Assembly (NCBI GenBank): GCA_937982495.1
Contig: CALJLX010000674.1
Location: 1 to 6,746 of the forward strand
Length of the DNA: 6,746 nucleotides
DNA from: an uncultured Desulfuromonas sp.
GTDB taxonomy: Bacteria > Desulfobacterota > Desulfuromonadia > Desulfuromonadales > Trichloromonadaceae
Direction of reading: 5' to 3'
Within the stretch, counting starts at the first letter, position 1. Every line of letters begins with the position of its first letter. Shown piece by piece: positions 1-5,016 of the stretch. The translations under genes and the position numbers were made by a program. Under the pieces are notes generated by a model. It made no database searches. It was given only the letters and a program-made list of their open reading frames with translations, and had not been told where the DNA came from.

Positions 1-1289
1 CCACCGGCCTGCTGGTCGTGGCCGCCGCTTTTCTTCTCTCCCGGGGGATCACCCGTCCTCTGTCGGCCCTGATCGACGGCACCCAGCGCATGGCCCGGGG
101 GGAGTTGGATATCCAGGTGCCGGTCGCCGCCGCTGACGAGGTCGGCGAACTGGCGGTTTCCTTCAACCGCATGGCCCAACAGCTCAAGGATCGGCAGGAA
201 CGCCTGCTCGCCACCCTCGACGATCTCGACCGATCCCGCCGGGAGATTCTGCGCGAGCGGGATTTCAAGGAAACCCTGGTCGAGAATATCGACATCGGCC
301 TCTTGACCCTCGACGGGGCCGGGCGCGTCACCTCGATCAACGGCCCGGCGGCGCGTCTGCTTGGCCTGCCCCGGGATGCCGCGGGCGCCCTCGACGAGCT
401 TTTCGGCGCCTGGCCGAGCCTGCTCAAGGCCCTGCCCGAAGGCCTGAACCATCCCGGCGCGCGCTGGCACGATTATGTCGATGTGGAAGTCGCCGGCCAC
501 GCCCGGGTCTTTCACCTCTCCCTGGTTCCCTCGGCGGCGGGGGATTTTTCGGATCGCATTCTGACCATCGAGGATCTCACCGAGCGGGTCGGGATGCGCC
601 GGCAACTGGCACGCATGGAACGCATGGCGGCCCTCGGCCGGCTTTCCGCCGGCATTGCCCACGAGGTGCGCAATCCTCTCACCGGTATCAGTCTGCTCCT
701 CGACGATCTGCATGACCGGTTACTGAGCCAGCCCGCGGACCAGGAATTGATCCGCCGCGCCCTGAACGAAATCGAGCGCCTGGAAGGGTTGGTCAACGGC
801 CTGCTCGATTTCGCCGCCTCGCCGCAATTGCGCCGGGAACCGGCCAGTGTCGGCGCGGTCCTGCGCGAGACCCTATTTCTCATCCGCAAGCCCTGCGAAC
901 GCCAGGGCATCCGCCTGGTCGAGACGCTGGCCGAGGATCTGCCGACTTTCCCCCTGGATGCCCACAAGCTCAAGCAGGCCTTTCTCAACCTCTTCAACAA
1001 CGCCCTCGACGCCATGCCCGCTGGCGGTCAACTCGATGTCTCGGCGAGTCGGGTCGGTGGCGAGGTCCGCGTCCAGATCCGCGACAGCGGCGCGGGCATT
1101 GCCGCCGAACAGCTGTCTCTGATCTTCGAGCCCTTCTATACCGGCAAGGGGAGCGGTACCGGCCTCGGACTCTCCATCACCCAGAATATTCTCGCCGACC
1201 ACGGCGGCCGCATCACGGTCGCAAGCACTCCCGGGGTCGGCAGCGAATTCACCCTTTTCCTGCCGATCCCCGACGCGAACGCGGGCTGA
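1..1289 (+). CDS. Sensor histidine kinase (HAMP-PAS-HisKA-HATPase), 5' end missing
   Basis: This is the C-terminal part of a membrane-bound sensor kinase. The reading frame is already open at the first full codon (base 3), inside a hydrophobic stretch that looks like the end of a second transmembrane helix, so the GTG at 18 is unlikely to be the true start. Numbering from that GTG, a HAMP linker lies at about 6-56 and a helical linker at about 57-80. A PAS-like domain follows at about 81-190. The HisKA dimerisation helix carries the phospho-acceptor H215 in AHEVRNPL. The HATPase has an N box around LFNNALDAM (325-333), a G1 box DSGAG (356-360) and an F/G2 region EPFYTGKGSGTGLGL (371-385). All catalytic motifs look intact. 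The architecture resembles the NtrB/ZraS/AtoS group, which partners with sigma-54 activators. The regulator at 1393 is the likely partner, 103 bp downstream with no terminator between them. The periplasmic sensor domain lies outside the window, so the signal cannot be named. Confidence 0.95.
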   Translation, partial: TGLLVVAAAFLLSRGITRPLSALIDGTQRMARGELDIQVPVAAADEVGELAVSFNRMAQQLKDRQERLLATLDDLDRSRREILRERDFKETLVENIDIGLLTLDGAGRVTSINGPAARLLGLPRDAAGALDELFGAWPSLLKALPEGLNHPGARWHDYVDVEVAGHARVFHLSLVPSAAGDFSDRILTIEDLTERVGMRRQLARMERMAALGRLSAGIAHEVRNPLTGISLLLDDLHDRLLSQPADQELIRRALNEIERLEGLVNGLLDFAASPQLRREPASVGAVLRETLFLIRKPCERQGIRLVETLAEDLPTFPLDAHKLKQAFLNLFNNALDAMPAGGQLDVSASRVGGEVRVQIRDSGAGIAAEQLSLIFEPFYTGKGSGTGLGLSITQNILADHGGRITVASTPGVGSEFTLFLPIPDANAG

Positions 1290-1392
1290 TTTTTCCGTCT
1301 GGCTGAAATTGGCCATTTTGCCGTTGTCTTCGCCAAGGCTCTCCGGTTACATTCGACCACTCCTTTTCTACGGTTCCATAGCGCGAGGGTTC

Positions 1393-2775
1393 ATGGAAAG
1401 AATACTCATCGTCGACGACGAAGCCTTTATCCGCGAAAATCTCGAACGGATTCTCGCCGAGGACGGCTACCGGCCCCTCTCCGCCGCCGACGGCGACGAG
1501 GCGCTGCGCCAGGTGAGCGAGGCCGAGGTCGATCTGGTGCTGCTCGATCTCAACCTCGGCCCCCGCAGCGGCCTGGAGCTGCTGGCCGCCCTGCGCGACA
1601 TCGACCCCGAGCTGCTGGTCATCATCATTACCGGCTACGGCACCGTGGAAAGCGCGGTCGAGGCGCTGAAAATGGGGGCCTACGATTACATCAAAAAGCC
1701 CTTCAAGGCCGACGCCATCCGTCTGATCGTCAAGCTGGCGCTGGAAACCCGCAGCCTGCGCCGCGAGGTGCGGCATCTGCGCCGGGAGAGCAAGGGCCTG
1801 CCCGTCGACCTGGAAATGATCGGGACGAGTCCAGCGATGATGCAGGTCTATCATCAGGTGCGGGAGGTCGCCAAGCACGAGACCGCCACCGTCCTCATCA
1901 CCGGCGAAAGCGGCACCGGCAAGGAGCTGGTGGCGCGGGCGGTGCACGATCTGTCGCGGCGCAAGGAGCGCCCCTTCGTCGAGATCAATTGCGGCTCGCT
2001 TCCCTTCAACCTTCTCGAAACGGAACTCTTCGGTCACGAGCGCGGCGCCTTCACCGACGCCAAAAGTCGCAAGATCGGGCTCTTCGAGGAGGCGGCCGGG
2101 GGCACGATCTTTCTCGACGAGATCGGCGAAATGGATATGGGCTTGCAAGTCAAGCTGCTGCGGGTGCTGGAGGACCGCCGCATTCGCCGCCTCGGCGGGA
2201 CGCGCAATATCGCCATCGACGCGCGGGTGGTGGCGGCCACCAACCGCGACCTGAAGCGCGCCATCGCGTCCCGGGAGTTTCGCGAGGATCTCTACTACCG
2301 GCTCAATGTCTTCCCTATTCATCTCCCCCCCCTGCGGGAGCGACGGGAGGATATTCCGCCGCTGCTCGACCATTTCCTCAAGCGGTTCAGTCGCGAATTC
2401 CACAAGACTATCCGCGAAGTCTCCCGCGACGCCCTCGATCTGCTGATGTGCTATCATTGGCCGGGGAATGTGCGCGAGCTGCGCAATCTGGTGGAGCGGA
2501 TCTGTATCATGCAGCAGGACGAGGTCATTCGTCCCGAATGCCTGCCCAAGGAGATTTTCGGGGAGGTTCCGCGCCGGCTTGAAGGAGTTCCCCCGGAGAT
2601 ACCGTCGGCGGGGATCGATCTGGAAAAGCTGGTGGAGAACCTGGAGCGGGAGTTGATCGGCAAGGCCCTGACCGCCACCGGCGGCAATGTGGCCAAGACC
2701 GCGCGACTGCTCAACGTGGCGCGGGGGACGTTGCGCTACAAGCTGGAAAAATACCGGCTGGCCGGTGTCGATTGA
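1393..2775 (+). CDS. NtrC-family sigma-54-dependent response regulator
   Basis: This 460-residue protein is a phosphorylation-controlled activator of sigma-54 RNA polymerase. The receiver domain (1-120) has the acidic pair D8/D9, phospho-acceptor D52, T80 and K102. The AAA+ domain (about 140-375) has Walker A GESGTGKE (171-178), a sigma-54 contact loop reading GAFTDA (218-223), Walker B IFLDEIGE around D242/E243, and a REDLYYRLNVF segment with R297 and R303. The C-terminal 417-460 is a Fis-type helix-turn-helix (GGNVAKTARLLNVARGTLRYKL). Length and domain order are standard for the ZraR/AtoC/NtrC group. The ATG at 1393 was chosen because the receiver begins at once with MERILIVDDE; GAGGG lies 3 nt upstream, a short spacing. 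The in-frame upstream extension from 1309 looks noncoding. It probably shares a transcript with the kinase. A strong terminator follows at 2817, and the nearest sigma-54 promoter in the window is only about 185 bp past its stop, making that promoter the obvious candidate target. The regulon is otherwise unknown. Confidence 0.96.
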   Translation: MERILIVDDEAFIRENLERILAEDGYRPLSAADGDEALRQVSEAEVDLVLLDLNLGPRSGLELLAALRDIDPELLVIIITGYGTVESAVEALKMGAYDYIKKPFKADAIRLIVKLALETRSLRREVRHLRRESKGLPVDLEMIGTSPAMMQVYHQVREVAKHETATVLITGESGTGKELVARAVHDLSRRKERPFVEINCGSLPFNLLETELFGHERGAFTDAKSRKIGLFEEAAGGTIFLDEIGEMDMGLQVKLLRVLEDRRIRRLGGTRNIAIDARVVAATNRDLKRAIASREFREDLYYRLNVFPIHLPPLRERREDIPPLLDHFLKRFSREFHKTIREVSRDALDLLMCYHWPGNVRELRNLVERICIMQQDEVIRPECLPKEIFGEVPRRLEGVPPEIPSAGIDLEKLVENLERELIGKALTATGGNVAKTARLLNVARGTLRYKLEKYRLAGVD

Positions 2776-2816
2776 GGGATGCGAGGCGAAGTGGTTAAAA
2801 TTTACCCGATGGAGTG

Positions 2817-2852
2817 CGAAAGGTGGCCAAAAATGACCACCTTTCGTTTTTT
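2817..2852 (+). terminator. Rho-independent terminator of the kinase/regulator operon
   Basis: A perfect 10-bp stem, CGAAAGGTGG (2817-2826) with CCACCTTTCG (2837-2846), encloses a 10-nt loop and is followed directly by six T residues (2847-2852). It lies 41 nt after the regulator stop codon. Only the plus strand has a T run after the stem, so it is directional. It should end the two-component transcript and insulate the sigma-54 promoter downstream from read-through. Confidence 0.93.
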
Positions 2853-2899
2853 CGGCGGCTGTGGCCATCGCCGGGAGGTTTTTTGAAAATCGTATTTAT

Positions 2900-2917
2900 G
2901 TAGCTAGTTATAGGTAC
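2900..2917. promoter_or_regulatory. Candidate activator-binding dyad (UAS) upstream of the sigma-54 promoter
   Basis: An imperfect inverted repeat GTAGCTA-GTTA-TAGGTAC has 6 of 7 arm positions symmetrical and lies in an A+T-rich stretch. Its centre (2908.5) falls about 76 bp upstream of the start predicted from the sigma-54 promoter at 2959. That is close to where sigma-54 activators usually bind. A Fis-type HTH dimer, as in the regulator at 1393, would bind such a dyad. A second, weaker dyad GATAA-N18-TTATC (2926-2953) lies between it and the promoter. That this regulator binds here is inference; no second copy of the dyad was seen in the window. Confidence 0.45.
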
Positions 2918-2958
2918 TTAGAGGGGATAAGCGGGTTTTTGAGAAGATTTATCGGGTT

Positions 2959-2974
2959 TGGCATCTCTGTTGCT
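2959..2974 (+). promoter_or_regulatory. Sigma-54 (RpoN) -24/-12 promoter
   Basis: The sequence TGGCATCTCTGTTGCT matches the RpoN consensus TGGCACG-N4-TTGCW with TGGCA and TTGCT intact. The invariant GG (2960-2961) and GC (2972-2973) are spaced exactly 10 nt apart. Taking G2961 as -24 and C2973 as -12 puts +1 at G2985. No protein-coding gene on the plus strand begins within 1.9 kb downstream, because the next gene is convergent, so the promoter most plausibly drives the short RNA ending at 3099. Confidence 0.8.
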
Positions 2975-2995
2975 AATGAAATAAGCGTCCCGAGA

Positions 2996-3082
2996 CGTTT
3001 TAATCCTTCCTGGGGCCGGCGTTCCACCCAACAGTTTCGCCCTTTCCCCGAGGGCTATTTGGCCCCGTTTCAATCCTCCTTT
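2996..3082 (+). repeat. Duplicated C-rich motif CGTTTYAATCC-(T)TCCT inside the candidate sRNA
   Basis: Copy 1, CGTTTTAATCCTTCCT (2996-3011), follows the 5' hairpin. Copy 2, CGTTTCAATCCTCCT (3066-3080), spans the 5' arm and loop of the terminator. They differ by one T/C change and a one-base gap and lie 70 nt apart. Repeated pyrimidine-rich target-binding segments are known in several sRNAs; a function here is inferred. Confidence 0.6.
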
Positions 3083-3099
3083 GAAACGGGGCGTTTTTT
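3062..3099 (+). terminator. Rho-independent terminator ending the candidate sRNA
   Basis: A perfect 11-bp stem, GCCCCGTTTCA (3062-3072) with TGAAACGGGGC (3082-3092), has a 9-nt loop ATCCTCCTT. After one G come six T residues (3094-3099). On the minus strand the same stem is followed by CAAATAG with no T run, so it is not a convincing terminator for the convergent transporter gene, which stops 20 bases away. It ends plus-strand transcription just before that transcription would become antisense to the transporter. Confidence 0.93.
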
Positions 3100-3119
3100 A
3101 TCCGGTCCCGGCACGTCCT

Positions 3120-4784
3120 TCAAGATGCCCTGGCGGAGCTCTCCGTCACCTTCGTTCCCGCCCCGTTTTGTTCCAGATAGTCGAGCAGGGTCTGCAGGTA
3201 GCGGGCGGCCTTGTCGGCTTGTTCGGCGAGGCGGCGGATGTTGCTTTCGGTATCGAGCTGTTCGACGATGCGCCGCACCGGCAGCCGCCCTTCGGTGCCG
3301 GAGCGCAGCAGGCGGCTCTTGAGGCTCTGGTAGGCGCCCTGCAATTCTTTCATCTCGCCGTCGTAGACCTCGGTCGGATATTCGGGGGTGTAGCCGTCGA
3401 TGCTGGAGAGCAGGCGCACGACCCGGCTGTTGAAGGTGTGGATCGCCGTCTGGATTTCCGGGTGTTCCAGTTCCGCGGCCTGTTGATGGGCCTGTCCGAC
3501 AAGTAGCGAGAGTTCGGCGATTTCACTGTAATAGCGGGACACGCGCAGGGCATTGGGCAGCACCTCTGCCAGGATCGGCGGCAAGTTGCTCTGCTGCATG
3601 CGACTGCTGTAGTCGCCGATGGCTTCCCCCAGTCGGTCGACGGTTTCGCGCTTCTGCTGGAAGGTTTGCGTCGCCACCCGCTCGCTGCTGATCGCCTCCC
3701 GGGCCAGGTCCCGGGTCATTTTGCCGAGGCGGGCCAACTCCCGGGTGAGGGCGTGCAGGGCGAGCACCGGGGTCGTGGTCAGGGTCCGGTCGAGATATTT
3801 CGGCTGGGATTCGTCGGCGTCCCCCACCAGGAATCGGGTTTCGAGAAGGCGCGTCAGGGTTCCGGTCAGGGGCCAGAGGAGCAGCACCCCGAGCAGGTTG
3901 AAAACGGTGTGGAAGAGGGCGAGTTCCGTCGCCGGTCCGGCGCCTAGGTCGAGAGACTTTTGCAGAAATTCGAGAAATTCGAGGATCAGGGGGAGGGTGG
4001 AGAAGGCCACCACCCCGGTGATCAGGTTGAAGGCGATGTGCGCGGCCGCCACCCGCTTGGCGCTGCTGGTCGCCCCCAGGACCACCAGCAGGGCGGTGAT
4101 GGTGGTGCCGACATTGGCGCCGATGACCATCGCCGCGGCGTCGGTCACGCCGAGCACGCCGCCGGCCGCCGAGGTGAGGACGATGGCGAGGGCGGCGCTC
4201 GACGATTGCAAGAGGAGGGTGAGCAGAAAGCCCGCGCCGACGAAGGCCGCCGTGGAGAAGAGCCCGTACCCGGAAAGCGCGGTGAATTGCAGGCTCTGCC
4301 CGAGATCGCCGAAGATGCCTTTGAGGACGTCGAGGCCGCTGAAGAAGAGGCCGAAACCGGCCAGGGCCTCGCCGAGATGCCCGGCCCGGGATTCCCCGCG
4401 AAAGACCCGCAAAAACATGCCGATGCCGATGGCAGGCAGGGCCAGTTTCTGGATGTCGAAGTCGAAACCGACCGCCGCCACCAGCCAGCCGGTCATGGTC
4501 GTGCCGATATTGGTGCCGTAGATGACGGTCACCGCCTGGCGCAGGCTCATCAGCCCGGCGTTGACGAAACCGATGGTCGCCACCGTGACCATCGCCGACG
4601 CCTGCACCAGGGCGGTAATCAGGGCGCCGGAAAGGAGTCCGCGCAGGGGCGTGCGGGTCGAGCGTTCGAGAATCCCGCGCAGGGCGCGTCCCGCCGCGTA
4701 CTTGAAGCCGTCGGTCATCAGCCGCATGCCGAGCAGAAAGAGCCCGAGGCCGCCGAGAAGTCCCCCCATCATGGTCCAGGTCAT
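3120..4784 (-). CDS. Na+/phosphate cotransporter family protein with PhoU-like C-terminal domain
   Basis: This 554-residue integral membrane protein belongs to the NptA/YjbB-type Na+/Pi symporter family. Its first half holds the two inverted-repeat transport units. The first reads QASA at 61-64, followed by GTNIGTT (90-96). The second reads QSSS at 193-196, followed by GANVGTT (222-228). Hydrophobic helices continue to about residue 310. The last 210 residues (about 340-550) are charged and helical, resembling the PhoU-like domain fused to many bacterial members. The start was set at 4784 because AAGGAG lies 6 nt upstream and the protein then begins just before TM1 (MGGLLGGLGLFLLGM). Upstream in-frame ATGs at 4844, 4835 and 4811 have weaker ribosome sites and would add a charged, non-family N-terminus. 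It is convergent with the candidate sRNA and divergent from hypF. The likely role is Na+-driven phosphate uptake or export; substrate and direction are not shown by sequence. No clear Pho box was found, and no convincing terminator follows it on this strand. Confidence 0.93.
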   Translation of the reverse strand: MTWTMMGGLLGGLGLFLLGMRLMTDGFKYAAGRALRGILERSTRTPLRGLLSGALITALVQASAMVTVATIGFVNAGLMSLRQAVTVIYGTNIGTTMTGWLVAAVGFDFDIQKLALPAIGIGMFLRVFRGESRAGHLGEALAGFGLFFSGLDVLKGIFGDLGQSLQFTALSGYGLFSTAAFVGAGFLLTLLLQSSSAALAIVLTSAAGGVLGVTDAAAMVIGANVGTTITALLVVLGATSSAKRVAAAHIAFNLITGVVAFSTLPLILEFLEFLQKSLDLGAGPATELALFHTVFNLLGVLLLWPLTGTLTRLLETRFLVGDADESQPKYLDRTLTTTPVLALHALTRELARLGKMTRDLAREAISSERVATQTFQQKRETVDRLGEAIGDYSSRMQQSNLPPILAEVLPNALRVSRYYSEIAELSLLVGQAHQQAAELEHPEIQTAIHTFNSRVVRLLSSIDGYTPEYPTEVYDGEMKELQGAYQSLKSRLLRSGTEGRLPVRRIVEQLDTESNIRRLAEQADKAARYLQTLLDYLEQNGAGTKVTESSARAS

Positions 4785-4790
4785 GCCGAT

Positions 4791-4796
4791 CTCCTT
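4791..4796 (-). promoter_or_regulatory. Shine-Dalgarno site that sets the transporter start
   Basis: AAGGAG on the minus strand lies 6 nt before the ATG at 4784. It is the best ribosome-binding site among the in-frame candidates and is the reason for preferring this start over the longer reading frame that opens at 5045. Confidence 0.8.
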
Positions 4797-4878
4797 GGCT
4801 GCACGAGCCATCGCAAAAAGTTCATCCGTTCCCATTATTCCCATTAACGCCCATCCCTGTCCAGCCTGGAAACCACGG

Positions 4879-4884
4879 ATTTTA
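4879..4884 (-). promoter_or_regulatory. Possible -10 element for the transporter gene
   Basis: TAAAAT on the minus strand matches five of six bases of the sigma-70 -10 consensus and lies about 95 bp before the chosen start. No good -35 hexamer occurs at the usual distance, so this is only a weak candidate. Confidence 0.2.
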
Positions 4885-4919
4885 TTGTGACGGTCCGTTT
4901 TAATCGTCTTCCTCCGTCC

Positions 4920-4948
4920 TTGACAATTCCCGGGGATTTCGTGAGAGT
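4920..4948 (+). promoter_or_regulatory. Possible sigma-70 promoter for hypF
   Basis: A perfect -35 hexamer TTGACA (4920-4925) is followed 17 nt later by GAGAGT (4943-4948), which keeps the A at position 2 and the T at position 6 of the -10 consensus but is otherwise poor. A start near 4955 would give a leader of about 60 nt to hypF. The hexamer could be chance, since the -10 is weak. Confidence 0.35.
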
Positions 4949-4962
4949 GGAGCCGTGGGCAG

Positions 4963-4997
4963 GAGCCGCGAGCCGCGAGACGCGGGACGGGAGCGGG
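4963..4997 (+). repeat. Short degenerate 7-bp tandem repeat upstream of hypF
   Basis: Five consecutive heptamers read GAGCCGC, GAGCCGC, GAGACGC, GGGACGG and GAGCGGG: two identical copies followed by three that drift. The unit length is not a multiple of three and the array ends just before the first possible hypF ATG, consistent with noncoding DNA. It may simply be a low-complexity purine/GC-rich tract. Confidence 0.5.
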
Positions 4998-5016
4998 GAT
5001 GGCGGGCAGGGGAGTG

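Larger units (their letters stand above)
2985..3099 (+). ncRNA. Candidate sigma-54-dependent small RNA, about 115 nt
   Basis: The predicted transcript runs from the sigma-54 start point to the T run of a strong terminator. It contains no ATG or GTG and no purine-rich ribosome-binding site, so it is probably noncoding. By eye it folds into a 5' hairpin CGTC-CCGA-GACG (2986-2997), a mostly unpaired pyrimidine-rich section (2998-3011), a small hairpin GCCCT/AGGGC (3039-3055) and the terminator hairpin (3062-3092). Two C-rich segments, AATCCTTCC (3002-3010) and the terminator loop ATCCTCCTT (3073-3081), are exposed and could pair with Shine-Dalgarno regions. The context, immediately after a sigma-54 activator gene and flanked by terminators, recalls CrcZ downstream of cbrB and Qrr1 next to luxO. 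I do not recognise the sequence as a known family. The alternative is an untranslated leader or a bidirectional terminator region for the convergent transporter gene, but the T run and promoter both point to the plus strand. Confidence 0.65.

Noticed and set aside
1290..1392. Possible separate promoter between kinase and regulator, including TTGGCC...TTGC
   Set aside because: The GG and GC elements there are not 10 nt apart as sigma-54 requires, and no good sigma-70 pair was seen. Co-transcription is simpler.
1249..2868. 539-codon open frame on the minus strand
   Set aside because: It lies antisense to the response regulator, whose receiver, AAA+ and HTH motifs are all intact. The translation is a G+C-driven shadow with no recognisable domain.
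3066..3087. CRISPR-repeat-like sequence (GTTTCAATCC ... TTGAAAC)
   Set aside because: It resembles type I repeat ends, but there is no array of regularly spaced copies and no cas gene. The symmetry is explained by the terminator stem.
2861..3322. Plus-strand open frame of 153 codons across the intergenic gap
   Set aside because: It runs through the sigma-54 promoter and a strong terminator and into the antisense of the transporter. Composition changes along it and it has no ribosome site.
3619..4847. Two long plus-strand frames (300 and 295 codons) inside the transporter
   Set aside because: Both are rich in Arg/Pro or Gly/Asp/Glu as expected for shadows of a G+C-rich gene, and the minus-strand frame has clear transporter motifs.
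4850..4866. GG-N10-GC pattern on the minus strand (TGGACAG...GGGC) upstream of the transporter
   Set aside because: The spacing fits sigma-54, but the -12 element lacks the TT before GC and the -24 element lacks the C of TGGC, so it is too poor to call.
4870..4898. Possible Pho box upstream of the transporter (CCGTCACAATAAAATCCGTGG on the minus strand, in part)
   Set aside because: The two half-sites are not at the 11-bp repeat spacing of a Pho box and match the consensus poorly.
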